Source: Anomaloglossus baeobatrachus (lineage: Eukaryota; Chordata; Amphibia; Anura; Aromobatidae). From it: a stretch of DNA of 64,000 nt. A model generated the notes under the pieces. That model saw nothing but the letters and a program-made list of their open reading frames with translations. It was not told the DNA's origin and did no database searches. The DNA is taken from the NCBI RefSeq assembly GCF_048569485.1, contig NC_134355.1:392781361-392845360 (forward strand). Reading direction: 5' to 3'. The position numbers and the translations under genes were made by a program. Below are positions 54,844 to 64,000 of this stretch, one piece after another; position 1 is the first letter of the stretch, and each line of letters starts with the position of its first letter.

Positions 54844-55982
54844 TGTCGCCCCTGAGGCTTCAGTCACCACAGAGTATTGCACCCAACTTTGAGCATAATG
54901 CTAAACCCGGATTCTGAGGAGGTCAGTCCCAGTTTCACCACATACACACTCAAATACACACCAGGTTTCCCCTGTCCCCACTGGGGACTGGACAAGGCTT
55001 GGTAATAAAGGGGTTACCTACAGAGTGGCATTTAAATTATGTCCTCATACAGGGGCCCCAGTCCCAATAGCTTAGGACCTGTGAGGGGGGAGAATCAGCC
55101 AACAGGGGGAGTCAAGAGCCAACACAACAGTTAGAGAGTTCTCTAGTAGGAAAGGAACGGAGTAGACGTGCTTCACGGGTGCTCCGGTGGGAAGGCGGAG
55201 AAGCTCACAATGGTTGCCGTGGGGAGAGGGAATCTGCTTCCCTCAGAACCGGCGCCACACAGGGTGGCAGGACCCTAGGGAAGATCATACTCCACATTGG
55301 TTTTCCAGAATCTGCCTGGACAGGGAAAGTTTCAAGCTTCCCTGGCCACAAAGCGCCCTAGAGCACAGTGCTATATAGGATCCGGGGCCTTGGATAACTT
55401 CAGACCCCACAGCGGAACCGCTGCACCTGCATAAAGGGACAAGAGGTCTACTCGTGAAACCCAGGGTCCCCTCATAGCTTCAAGCCAGGGGATCCACAGC
55501 ACAGGTGCTAAAAGGAGGAAACCCACCGAACACCAAACCAGACTGATCTCTAAAAGGATTCGTGTTCGACGGAGCCCATCACAGCAAGTGACTGGTATTA
55601 CCCCGGTGAGCGGCACAGCACTAAAAATAAGTAAACAACCTGGAACTGCAGCCATAGACTCTCTCTTGATTAGCGACACCGCCGCTCAGCGCATCGGCGA
55701 CAGCCATTACTACTCTCTATTTTCATTCTACCCGGGGTCCGCTCCATTGGTGGGGAGCAATACCATCCGTAACTGCTACCACCATTTTCCCCGGAGGACA
55801 GCGACAACAGCGGCGACTGACTCCCTGGCCGCATACCACAAGTGTCGTCACGACATTCATCCTACTACTACCCCCATCATCCTTCCCCAGCCATCTTCTG
55901 TACACCTCGGGGCAAAGGAGCCGGGTGACAGTCGACAGCTCGGTGACGAGTAGGTTAACCACTTGCCCCGTGGGGCACTACA
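54844..55982 (+). mobile_element. Solo LTR, gypsy-type, forward
   Basis: Starts TGTCGCCCCTGAGGCTTCAG and ends GGGGCACTACA, flanked by a 4-bp duplication TGTG (54840-54843 and 55983-55986). Its right half (about 55570-55930) matches 62515-62880, so both belong to one family. Confidence 0.8.
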
Positions 55983-56100
55983 TGTGTGCCTGCATATAGG
56001 AATGAAAGGGTGCTCATACTGAATTTAGGGTGACTGTGTAGGAGCTCATGCTGTATATGAGGCTCATACTATATATCGGGGGAGGGGGATGTCAGCATAC
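55983..56100. repeat. ~110-bp duplicated block, copy 2
   Basis: Second copy of the block at 53540-53667. Confidence 0.85.
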
Positions 56101-56730
56101 TTAATTCTGCTCAATATTAAGTGACACAATTTATGTTCATATAAAATAATAATTAATACGTGAATGTTGATCAGAATTATTTTCACCCTATTTGTTCAGC
56201 CTCCACACCAGGTCTCTCATGTGGCCGCTCAGGAAAATTAGTTGCCCATCCCTGTCATATACTATTCTATACACTATATGTGGCATACTATGTGGCAGAT
56301 ATGCAATGTTATATAATATGTGATGTTCTGTATTTCTAGTATTACATCGGATGTCCGTAGTTAATATATCAATATATAATACACCAGTCACACACTCTCC
56401 TGTATACTTGTATGTATGGACATCAGATGTTATATACAAGATAGTATGTGACTGGTGTAATGTCGGATATTATGTACGATTATGTATGATCTGCTGGAAC
56501 TTCAGGCATCCAGTGTAATATACAAGATGACATCTTATTGTCTGTGGTCATAGTAGACTATATACCTCCCCGCCCCTTATATTCTGTCTAAATGTTAGTG
56601 TACTGCAGTGTCAGTGGGTTAATATATTCACCTAGTGCCTTCTCCGGTGTCCAGCACCACTGCGCTGCTTTTCAGAGTCATGTGACGCCAGTTCAGACTG
56701 TGGATCACTTTGCTCTGTGTGTGAGTGAAA
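56101..56730. other. Unannotated AT-rich sequence
   Basis: Many TATATAA/ACATACT words and short inverted pairs. No gene or named repeat. Confidence 0.4.
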
Positions 56731-57302
56731 TGTAGCACCCCTGAGGTATCAGGTGCCACAGAATATGTAACCAACTGTGGACAACCCAAACCCTGGAATA
56801 CCAGTGCCGGTAAACACACCAACACCATCACACATACACTAAACCCCATGTGCAACCTAGGAAAACTGCCTAGAGACGGATTTAAAGGATGGCTACCTAT
56901 TGGTTGGTAAGCATTCAATCTGCTAGGGAGAGACCCCAAAAGGGGCGGGGCTAGTTGCTAGGTGGGGAGTTGGTGGGAGGAGAAAAGTGAGTTTTTGTTA
57001 GAGAGAGACTCTGAGGGAGTCAAAAGGGAGAGAAATATTCCAGGGAATCAATTTAAGAGGATCCGGAGAAATTGTACACTTGAAGATGACTATGTCGTCC
57101 AGAATCAGGTCCTATATGACAGATTTTGGGAAAAGAAATATCCTGAAAAACTATTGAAATGCGCCATATCAGAAAAGGACCTAATAACTCCCTACATTTC
57201 AGCTTGATCCCCCTGTGAATTGAAATTATAATTTTATAACCACTTTTAGTTCTGAGAACCAAAAAATTAAATAAATCCTCAAGAAAAATTGAAAAATCCT
57301 TC
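56731..57302 (+). mobile_element. LTR fragment, gypsy-type
   Basis: Starts TGTAGCACCCCTGAGGTATC, closely like the start of the LTR at 54844. It decays rightward into AT-rich sequence that abuts the TTAA of the next element. Old and incomplete. Confidence 0.6.
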
Positions 57303-57306
57303 TTAA

Positions 57307-60300
57307 CCCCTTAAGGACAAAGCCAATTTTGTACTTAATGCCCAGGCCATTATTTGCAGTTCTGACCAGTGTCACTTTATGAGGTTATAACTGAAACGCT
57401 TTCACAGATCCTGGTGATTTTGACATTGATTTTTCGTGACATATTGTATTTCAGGATAATTATAAATTTAGGACAATATTTTTTGTTTTTACTTGTGAAA
57501 AAATCGGAAATGTAATGAAAATTGTGAATATTTAGGAAATTCTAAGGGTTCAAATTTCATCAGCAATCTCCCATTTTTTCAACAAAATTTACAAAACCAT
57601 TTTTTTAGGGACCACTTCACATTTGAAGTGACTTTGAGAGGCCTAGGTAACAGAAAATGCCCAAAAGTGATGCCATTCTAAAAACTGTACCCATAAAAGT
57701 ACTCAAAACTGCCTCTAAGAAGTTAATTAATACTTCCGATGCTTCACAGGAACTAAAGCAATGTGGAATGAAAAAAAAATAAAAAATAACATTTTACCTA
57801 AAAATGTTGACGTGTACCCCAAATGTATTCACTTTTAGAAGAAATAACACAACAAATTGGACCCCAAAACTTGTTACCCAATTTGTTATGAGCGTGCCGA
57901 TACCCCACACGTGGTCAGAAACCTCTGTTTGCACAAATGGGAGGGCTCGGAACAGGAGCAATATTTGAATTTTGGAAAGCAAATTTGGCTGAAATAGATT
58001 GTGGGCACCATGTTGCATTTGCAGAACCCTTAAGGTACCTAAACAGCAGAAACCGTTTTATCTAGGGTTTAAAGGCTTTTATCTAGGGGTACAGTTAGCA
58101 TTTTGGACCCACAAGTACTTCACAGATTTTGATAGCGTTAGGTTATCATATTGAAAATATTCATTTATTTTTTCACAAAAATGTTGCTTTAGCAATAATT
58201 GTTTCACTTTTTCAAAGGGTAACTCCAAAAATTGGACACAAGAGTTTATTACCCACTTTCTTATGAGTGCGGTGATGCCTCACATGTGGTCAGAAACCTT
58301 TGTTTGGACAAATGGGAGGGCTAAGAATGGAAAGAGCAATATTTGGATTTTGGAAAGCAAATTTGGCTGAAAAAGATTGCGGGTACCATGTTTCATTTGT
58401 AGGGCCCCTAAGGTACCTAAACAGTATAACCCCCCACAAGTGACCCCATTTTGGAAACTAGGACCCTCAAGGAATTTATCTAGATGCTTGGTGAGTACCC
58501 TAACCCCCAGGTGTTTCACAGAGTTTTATAACTTTGAGCTGTGAAAATAAAAAAAAACATTTTTGCCACAAAATTATTACTTCAACCAGATAGCTTTTTT
58601 TCACAAGGGTAACAGGAAAAAATTCACTATAAAATTTATTGTGCAATTTCTCCTGAGTTCGGCGATCCCTCATATGTTGTGAAAATCAACTGTTTGGGCA
58701 CACGTCAGGGCTCAGAAGGAAAGGAGTGCCATTTGACTGCAAAATTGGCCGGAATCATTAGCGATCGCCATGTTGCATTCGGAGACCCACCTGAGGTGCC
58801 TAAACAGTGGAGCACCATCCACACAAGTGACCCCATTTTGGAAACTAGGCCCCTCAAGGAATTTATCTAGGAGTATAGAGTGCATTTTGAATGCACAGGC
58901 ACTTCATAGAATTTGATAACCTTAGTTAGTCATATAGAAAATTTAAATTTTTTTTCAGAAAAATGTTGCTTTAGCACCAAATTTCTCATTTTTTCAAGAG
59001 GAAATACCAAAAAATGGACCCCACAGTTTGATATCTAATTTCGTATGAGCACAGTGATACCACACATGTAGCAAAAAAAATGCTGTTTGGGCAAACAGTA
59101 GAGCTCGGGACGGAAGGAGCATGATTTGAATTTTTCTAAAGTTGAAATAAATTGCGGGCACCATGTCACATTTTCAGGGAGCCTAGCGTACCTATACAGC
59201 AGAAACCCCCACAACTGACCCCATGGAAACTAGACCCTTCAAGTTTTTATTCAGGGGTATATTGAGAATTTTGAATCTACAGGTACTTCACAAAAATGTG
59301 ACTGTAGTGATAAATTTATCAGTTTTAGGCTATGTGCCCACGATCTGTCTACACTATGTCTAGGACGCAGTGCCAGCCCTCCTGCGGAGATGTAAGCATT
59401 GTCCACGGGAGAACATAGCTACCCGTGCATACAATCTGGGTTCAGGCCGCTGCAGACTTTATTCTCCCTCCAAAGAACACTCTCATCTCCACAGCATAAA
59501 CTGACATCCTGCTGCTCAGGAAACTGCGCTGCAGGTCAGTTTATGCTGCAGACGAAAGAAGGGGCAGGAGATATCTAAAAATTTTTCCACTGTGCTTGTA
59601 TATCACAATGCAGTGTTTTGGACAAAGCAAAAAAACTCTATATCTAAAATGCTGCAAATCCTGATTGTGGGCATGCAGCCGAAAAAGCTAGGATGGATGG
59701 ATAGATGTCAAACACACATATATAATGTTCCATCCCCTGCATATTTTAAGTTGGTGCCCTTTAGTGACTTTCTTGTGACACTAAAGGGTGTTTAGCCTTG
59801 TATTTAGCCCAAAATAAATAAATCATCCTCATTTTTGATAGCCAGCTAGGGTAAAGCAAATGGCTGCAGCCTGTGGAGCACAGCTGACAGCTTCACCTTG
59901 GCTGGTGATCCAATTTGGAGGTCACCCCAGGCTGTTTTTTATAATTGTTTATAAATAATTTAGAAAAAAAATTGGGGTCCCCCTAAATTGGATTACCAGC
60001 CAAGGTAAAGCGAACAGCTGTGGTCTGGTATTATCAGGGTGGAAAGGGCCATGGTTATTTGACCCTTCCCAGCCTAAAAATAGCAGGCTGCAGCTGCATG
60101 CTGTTGCCCTGGTGCGGTGGCAAACAGGGTAATGTAAGGGGTTGATACCAGCTGTAATATCACCTGGCATCAAGCCCAGCAGTTAGTGATGTCATGACGT
60201 CTATCATACCAAACATTACTGTCGGTAATAAAAAATAAAGACAAAAAAAATGTTTTATTTGAAAAAACGCTCCCCAGCACATTCTCTCTTTCCCCAATTT

Positions 60301-61000
60301 ATTGAAAAGAAAAAAAAATCTGGTCCACCGTAATCCATTTTGGATTTACATCACGATTCTGGACCTTCCAGAATATGGGTAGCATGCTCAGGGAATGTAC
60401 ACCCTATTTTCTGGAAATGCAGACCCTCCATGTGATCAGAGTATCTGTGGTGACATGATAATACTTCACTCACCCTCCTCGGGTCTACACCAGAGCTGTG
60501 TAGAGCAGGGGGGACTTGGAGATGACATTTCTGTTGCATCTGAGATGTCACATGCAACAGAAATCAGAGGAGGAGGGTGAATGCAGTGTGCGCTGCCAGT
60601 CACGCCCACCATCTTGGCTGGCCAGGAGGGGGTTGGGGGCTGGGGGGGCACTTTGACCACACCGGGGAACCAGAGGGGACAAGGGAGAGATTTATCTCCT
60701 ATCTGACATGTTTGATCATGCCAGATGGGAGATAAATCATTTTTGTACCGGCACTGACATTTACTTTCACATCATCATGGTATATGGTGTATACCGGTGA
60801 ACACGTGATCGGGGACCGGAAAAAACGGTCCGAATCGTGATCTCCAGGGTCTCAGCTATCCCTGGTAGCTGAAACCCTGGAGATTTTCCGACGCTAAGGG
60901 GCGCTATACACTTTTTTCTGAGCGCCGTGAAAAAGCGGGGCAAAGGAATAAGTACCCTCTTCTGCCGCCGTTAAAAGGCGTATTAGCAGTCGTTAAGGGG
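57307..61000. mobile_element. piggyBac-like non-autonomous transposon
   Basis: Terminal repeats CCCCTTAAGGAC (left) and CCCCTTAACGAC (right, inverted) lie inside TTAA at both ends (57303-57306 and 61001-61004), the piggyBac target. There is no transposase. The left half is four diverged ~375-393-bp units (markers CACACGTGGTCAGAAACC near 57905, CACATGTGGTCAGAAACC near 58278, then near 58670 and 59058). At about 59338 a different sequence starts (GGCTATGTGCCCACGATCTG), probably a further insertion whose end I cannot place. 59820-60260 resembles text at 48720-48930. 60530-60560 has a small inverted repeat (GTTGCATCTGAGATGTCACA). Confidence 0.7.
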
Positions 61001-61004
61001 TTAA

Positions 61005-61650
61005 TGATCCTCTGCTGAAAAAAGTTCTACCAAAACAACCTGGGGTTATATTTAGAATGTGAATGGTGAGAAACATCATAGCTCCTGGTAAAAGGAGACC
61101 ATAATGACCTACAAAAGAGCAGCAGCGTCACTACTCCTGGTGCTTTTTCAATATGGGGTTGCAAAATGTCTGTGTTGCCAGTCTATTTGCAATAAAAATA
61201 ATTCCTTCCACTCAAATACTGATGGAGTTTCCTATAATATAAGCACTAGTATGACATTCCAATCATCCTATGTCAACTATTTAGTTAAGTGCCCTTGTGG
61301 CAAACAATATGTGGGCTGTACCACCCAAGCCCTTCATAACCGCCTGAATTCCTATAGGCACAAGATAAGAAAAGGGTTCCTGTTACAAGGGCTTTCCAGA
61401 CATTATGCTTTGGCTTATAGCAAAAATCCCTAGTCGCTGTCAATTATTCCTATTGAACATACCCCAAACCAGATTGACGTCCTGAATAGAAAGTAGACCT
61501 TTTGGATATACAATTTAAATGCATTAACACCTGGGGGTCTAAGTGAGGTCACCAAATTGTTCAGTTGATCTTGTAAATATTGGATACCGTTTATTTATTG
61601 TCACTAATCCTTCCTGGATATTGTTTTTATATTTTTATTTGATAATATTA
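61005..61650 (+). pseudogene. Penelope-like element fragment with GIY-YIG endonuclease
   Basis: A frame at 61104-61433 encodes a GIY-YIG block (VNYLVKCPCGKQYVGCTTQ then ALHNRLNSYRHKIRKG), with an upstream cysteine pair (CLCCQSIC). Its TAG is followed in the same region by DVLNRK and FWIYNLNALTPGGLSE, the usual end of Penelope-like proteins, interrupted by another stop. It is a truncated, decayed copy of a different family from that at 31673. About 61651-61917 holds nothing recognised. Confidence 0.82.
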
Positions 61651-61914
61651 AAATGTGTTTTTAACAAAAATAGAGATAATATTAATATATACAAATCATT
61701 TTAATGGTTTCTATTTTATCAATAATAGAAAAAATCTACCAATATTTTAGCTGCCTTTGCTCTTAGGAATTATGATCAGTAATTAGCGCATCCCTCTGGC
61801 CCACCCTTGTATCCTATTAACTCCTTCTCTGTTTCTCAGATCTCGCATATGCACGCCTGCACCGCTTCACTGTGGTCCTCAGGAGCAAGATCTAAAAGAC
61901 ATAGGAGGTAATAG

Positions 61915-61917
<3 letters not shown>

Positions 61918-61978
<61 letters not shown>
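61918..61978. repeat. (TA)n microsatellite
   Basis: About 30 TA units directly before the LTR of the next element. Confidence 0.95.
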
Positions 61979-61984
<6 letters not shown>

Positions 61985-63645
61985 ACCAGAAATCAACTGC
62001 TAATGTATGTTCTGTATTCTCTATGTGATTACATTTGTGACACCTATTCCCAACTTTGGGAGGAGGTAAATTATTTGGTGTTGCACTGCCCTCTACTGCC
62101 CTGGTTTGGTATTGCAATTTGTATTGCAATTGATTTGGAAAAAAGGAAGTGGCTGTTAGGGCGGAGCTTGAGGAGGCAATTGAAAGAAAAAATGGTTGTA
62201 TGCGGTTGAGTTGCTGTGATGCAGGAGAAAAAAAGATCTTGATATAGATATGCGGTGCGGGGAGTGTTATTAGCACCCTATTCGGAGCGCCCCGCTTCTG
62301 CAACAACAGAGTACTTAAAAAGTAAGCAACAAGCTATACCCATATCCTAAGACAAGGAAAAGGATTGCAGCACTGCGCAGTATAATGCGCTGACCCCCCT
62401 CCCCTTATACCCAGCACAGTTAGTCCAATTGATAGTGACATACAGCTACAATGACCACTCTGACAAGGGACTTTCTTCTTCTTTCCAACTCCGGTGACTT
62501 CTCTTAACTTATCCAGGGCCGGCGGAGCCCATCACAGCGGGTGACAAGTACTAACCGGGCGAGCAGCACAGCACAAAGAGTGAGTAAAGACACCTGGAAC
62601 CGCAGCCATAGACTCTGAATCTTGATTACCGGCACCGCTGCCCCGCACTTCGGCGCCCAACGCCATCACTATTTTCCTCATCATCCTCCCCGGGGCCTGT
62701 TCCACCTGTGGGGAGCGATACCATCTCCGGCTGCTACTATCTTCCGCCCCGGAGGACAGCGACAGCAGCGGCGGCTAAATCCCTGGCTGCATACCACAGG
62801 TGGCGTCACGACATTCATCCTACTACTACCCCCATCATCTTCCTTATTTATTGATGTACACCTCGGTGCATGAAGCCGGGCAGGCCATCACGACAATCCA
62901 GATCATCACACCAGCCCAGTGACGAGTAACTCAGGTACGAGACTCCCGTGCCTGAATCCCCCTGCCCCCTGGCGATGTGAACAGGATACCGTGCCTAGGC
63001 CAAAAACCTGGGTACTGTGCGCCTTACTGGACAGTGTTAAATATTTTGCTTAAAAAGAACAGTCGCCATTAGTTATTTTGTGCGGAAAAGAAGGGACGTG
63101 TTTTCATAGGCGGTACTCGCAAAGGGCACGAAAAGCATGGGAGGAGCCAATAAAGAGCGCCAAAACGAGCTCCACTGCGAGTAGTTGACAGGAAACTTCA
63201 GACTGGCCCAGACATGTCCACAGAGGAGAGAGACCAAACTGTCCCAGTTGCCAGACCCGCAGCAATGGCATAAGCACCTGCTCCAGTGTTACACTTTACC
63301 ATACCGTACCTTCCAGGGTCAATGTGGTTCCCCCAGAATTCCAAGGAGGAATATACCCTGGTCGATTTCAAGGAAAGACTTTCCAGTTTATTCCGGGAGT
63401 ACCATCTGACGGAAGGACAGAAACCTAGTGTCCTCATTGGTCAATTAACTGAGGAAGCCCGACGTAAAGTCAAAACCTGGCCGGAGGCTGAAAAAAAGAG
63501 TGGCAAAGGACATTTTTGCAAAACTCAAGGAAACCCTTGAAACCCGTACAGCAGCCGAGATAAAAATGCGGATCTATGGATGTAAGCAAAAGGTATAAGA
63601 AAGTATTTGGGACTATGCTTTAATTCTTCAGGAGACTTCCCTCTT
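61979..63645 (+). mobile_element. Gypsy-type LTR element fossil, 5' part
   Basis: A probable LTR runs from TGTAGTGACCAGAAATCAAC (about 61978) to about 62968. A TGGCGATGTGAACAGGATAC primer-binding-like site follows, then a gag-like region (about 63185-63640, FKERLSSLFREYHLTEGQKP, IGQLTEEARRKVKTWPEAE) akin to the gag part at 31332. Broken by a few changes; no further parts are present before 63650. Confidence 0.75.
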
Positions 63646-63649
63646 GAGT

Positions 63650-64000
63650 CTCTGTGTGGTTAAGCAGTTCTGTATACCCACACATTTGGTATTGTCATGT
63701 TTTGATGCCATTTTTACCCATTTCCCCATGCAAAAATGTAAAATGTGGGGTTAAAATAATTTTTTGTAATGTAAATGTAATTATTTTTTCTTCACCACCC
63801 AATGGTATAAAATTTTGTGACACTTCTGTGGTGTCAGTACGATCACTGCATATTCATTGAGAGATGTAGTTTGTAAAATTAGGTTATTGTAAGGGTTTCT
63901 GTAGTTTTGTCATGTCAATAGCTCTTCAGAGGTGACATTGCATTTTATGCGGGGATTCTGCTGTTCTGGTATCTCAAGGGCTCTCCCAATGTGACATGGC
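63650..64000. repeat. Interspersed repeat like the units of 57.6-59.3 kb, cut by window end
   Basis: GTTTCTGTAGTTTTGTC, GTATCTCAAGGGCTCTCCC and AATGTGACATGGC are of the same style as the tandem units in the piggyBac-like element (cf. the CATGTTGCATTTGC and CCTAAACAGCAGAAAC words, in reverse). No gene. Confidence 0.5.

Noticed and set aside
55371-55953. Frames of about 100-120 codons that could suggest a host gene
   Set aside because: They lie wholly in a solo LTR and its homologous block at 62515-62880; no conserved domain.
61836-62306. 156-codon - strand frame with a YIYIYI stretch
   Set aside because: Crosses a (TA)n tract and an LTR; no domain.

Overview
The window looks like a vertebrate chromosome segment, most likely from a frog or another amphibian with a large, transposon-rich genome. 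Two host genes can be supported. One is the last exon of a type IX collagen alpha-1 gene on the + strand; its C-terminal protein matches what I remember of vertebrate COL9A1. The other, on the - strand and converging on the collagen gene, is a two-exon RING-H2 ubiquitin-ligase gene resembling RLIM/RNF6. Nearly everything else is repeats: Tc1, hAT, Harbinger-like, Helitron and piggyBac-like DNA transposons, a CR1 LINE, Penelope-like elements (PLEs), Ty3/gypsy-type LTR elements, a retrovirus fossil, and many mini- and microsatellites. The species call is an inference from this mix; no single base proves it.

Layout. 1-9016: a Tc1-like transposon split by a hAT-type element (743-8691), which is itself split by a young Gmr1-like LTR element (1144-5585) and swollen by minisatellites. 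9017-15273: probably the last intron of the collagen gene, holding two Harbinger-like MITEs, a Helitron inside one arm of a long inverted repeat, and an unclassified repeat here called R1. 15274-15470: the collagen terminal exon. 17.1-20.2 kb: a CR1 remnant, another R1 copy with a MITE, and a nearly whole Tc1 transposon. 20.2-22.5 kb: a retrovirus fossil. 22.7-24.3 kb: a palindromic MITE and a minisatellite. 24336-26780: the RING-H2 gene with its intron and promoter-like elements. 27852-28956: a second hAT-type element.

29.4-45.9 kb is one ~95-bp satellite array broken twice: by an 11-kb gypsy-type fossil with 1195-bp LTRs (29721-40685) and by an apparently intact 4.9-kb CR1 LINE (40921-45776). 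The gypsy fossil itself carries a 4-kb 5'-truncated PLE and a 1.2-kb foldback insertion. 46-57 kb is a graveyard of LTRs of related families, a minisatellite and a Tc1 end. 57.3-61.0 kb is a 3.7-kb TTAA-flanked piggyBac-like element built round repeated ~380-bp units. The window ends with a PLE fragment, the 5' part of another gypsy-type fossil and a repeat cut by the window edge.

The most promising observation is in the CR1 LINE. Its 5' leader is a tandem array of ~255-275-bp monomers, and each monomer carries a perfect heat-shock-factor site placed 17 bp upstream of a TATATAAA box in the LINE's own orientation. ORF1 (with an esterase domain) and ORF2 (endonuclease plus reverse transcriptase) are both open. 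This reads as a heat-inducible multi-promoter LINE. Also notable are the new-looking RING-H2 gene model, whose splice phases match, and several insertions whose exact empty sites can be read within this window.
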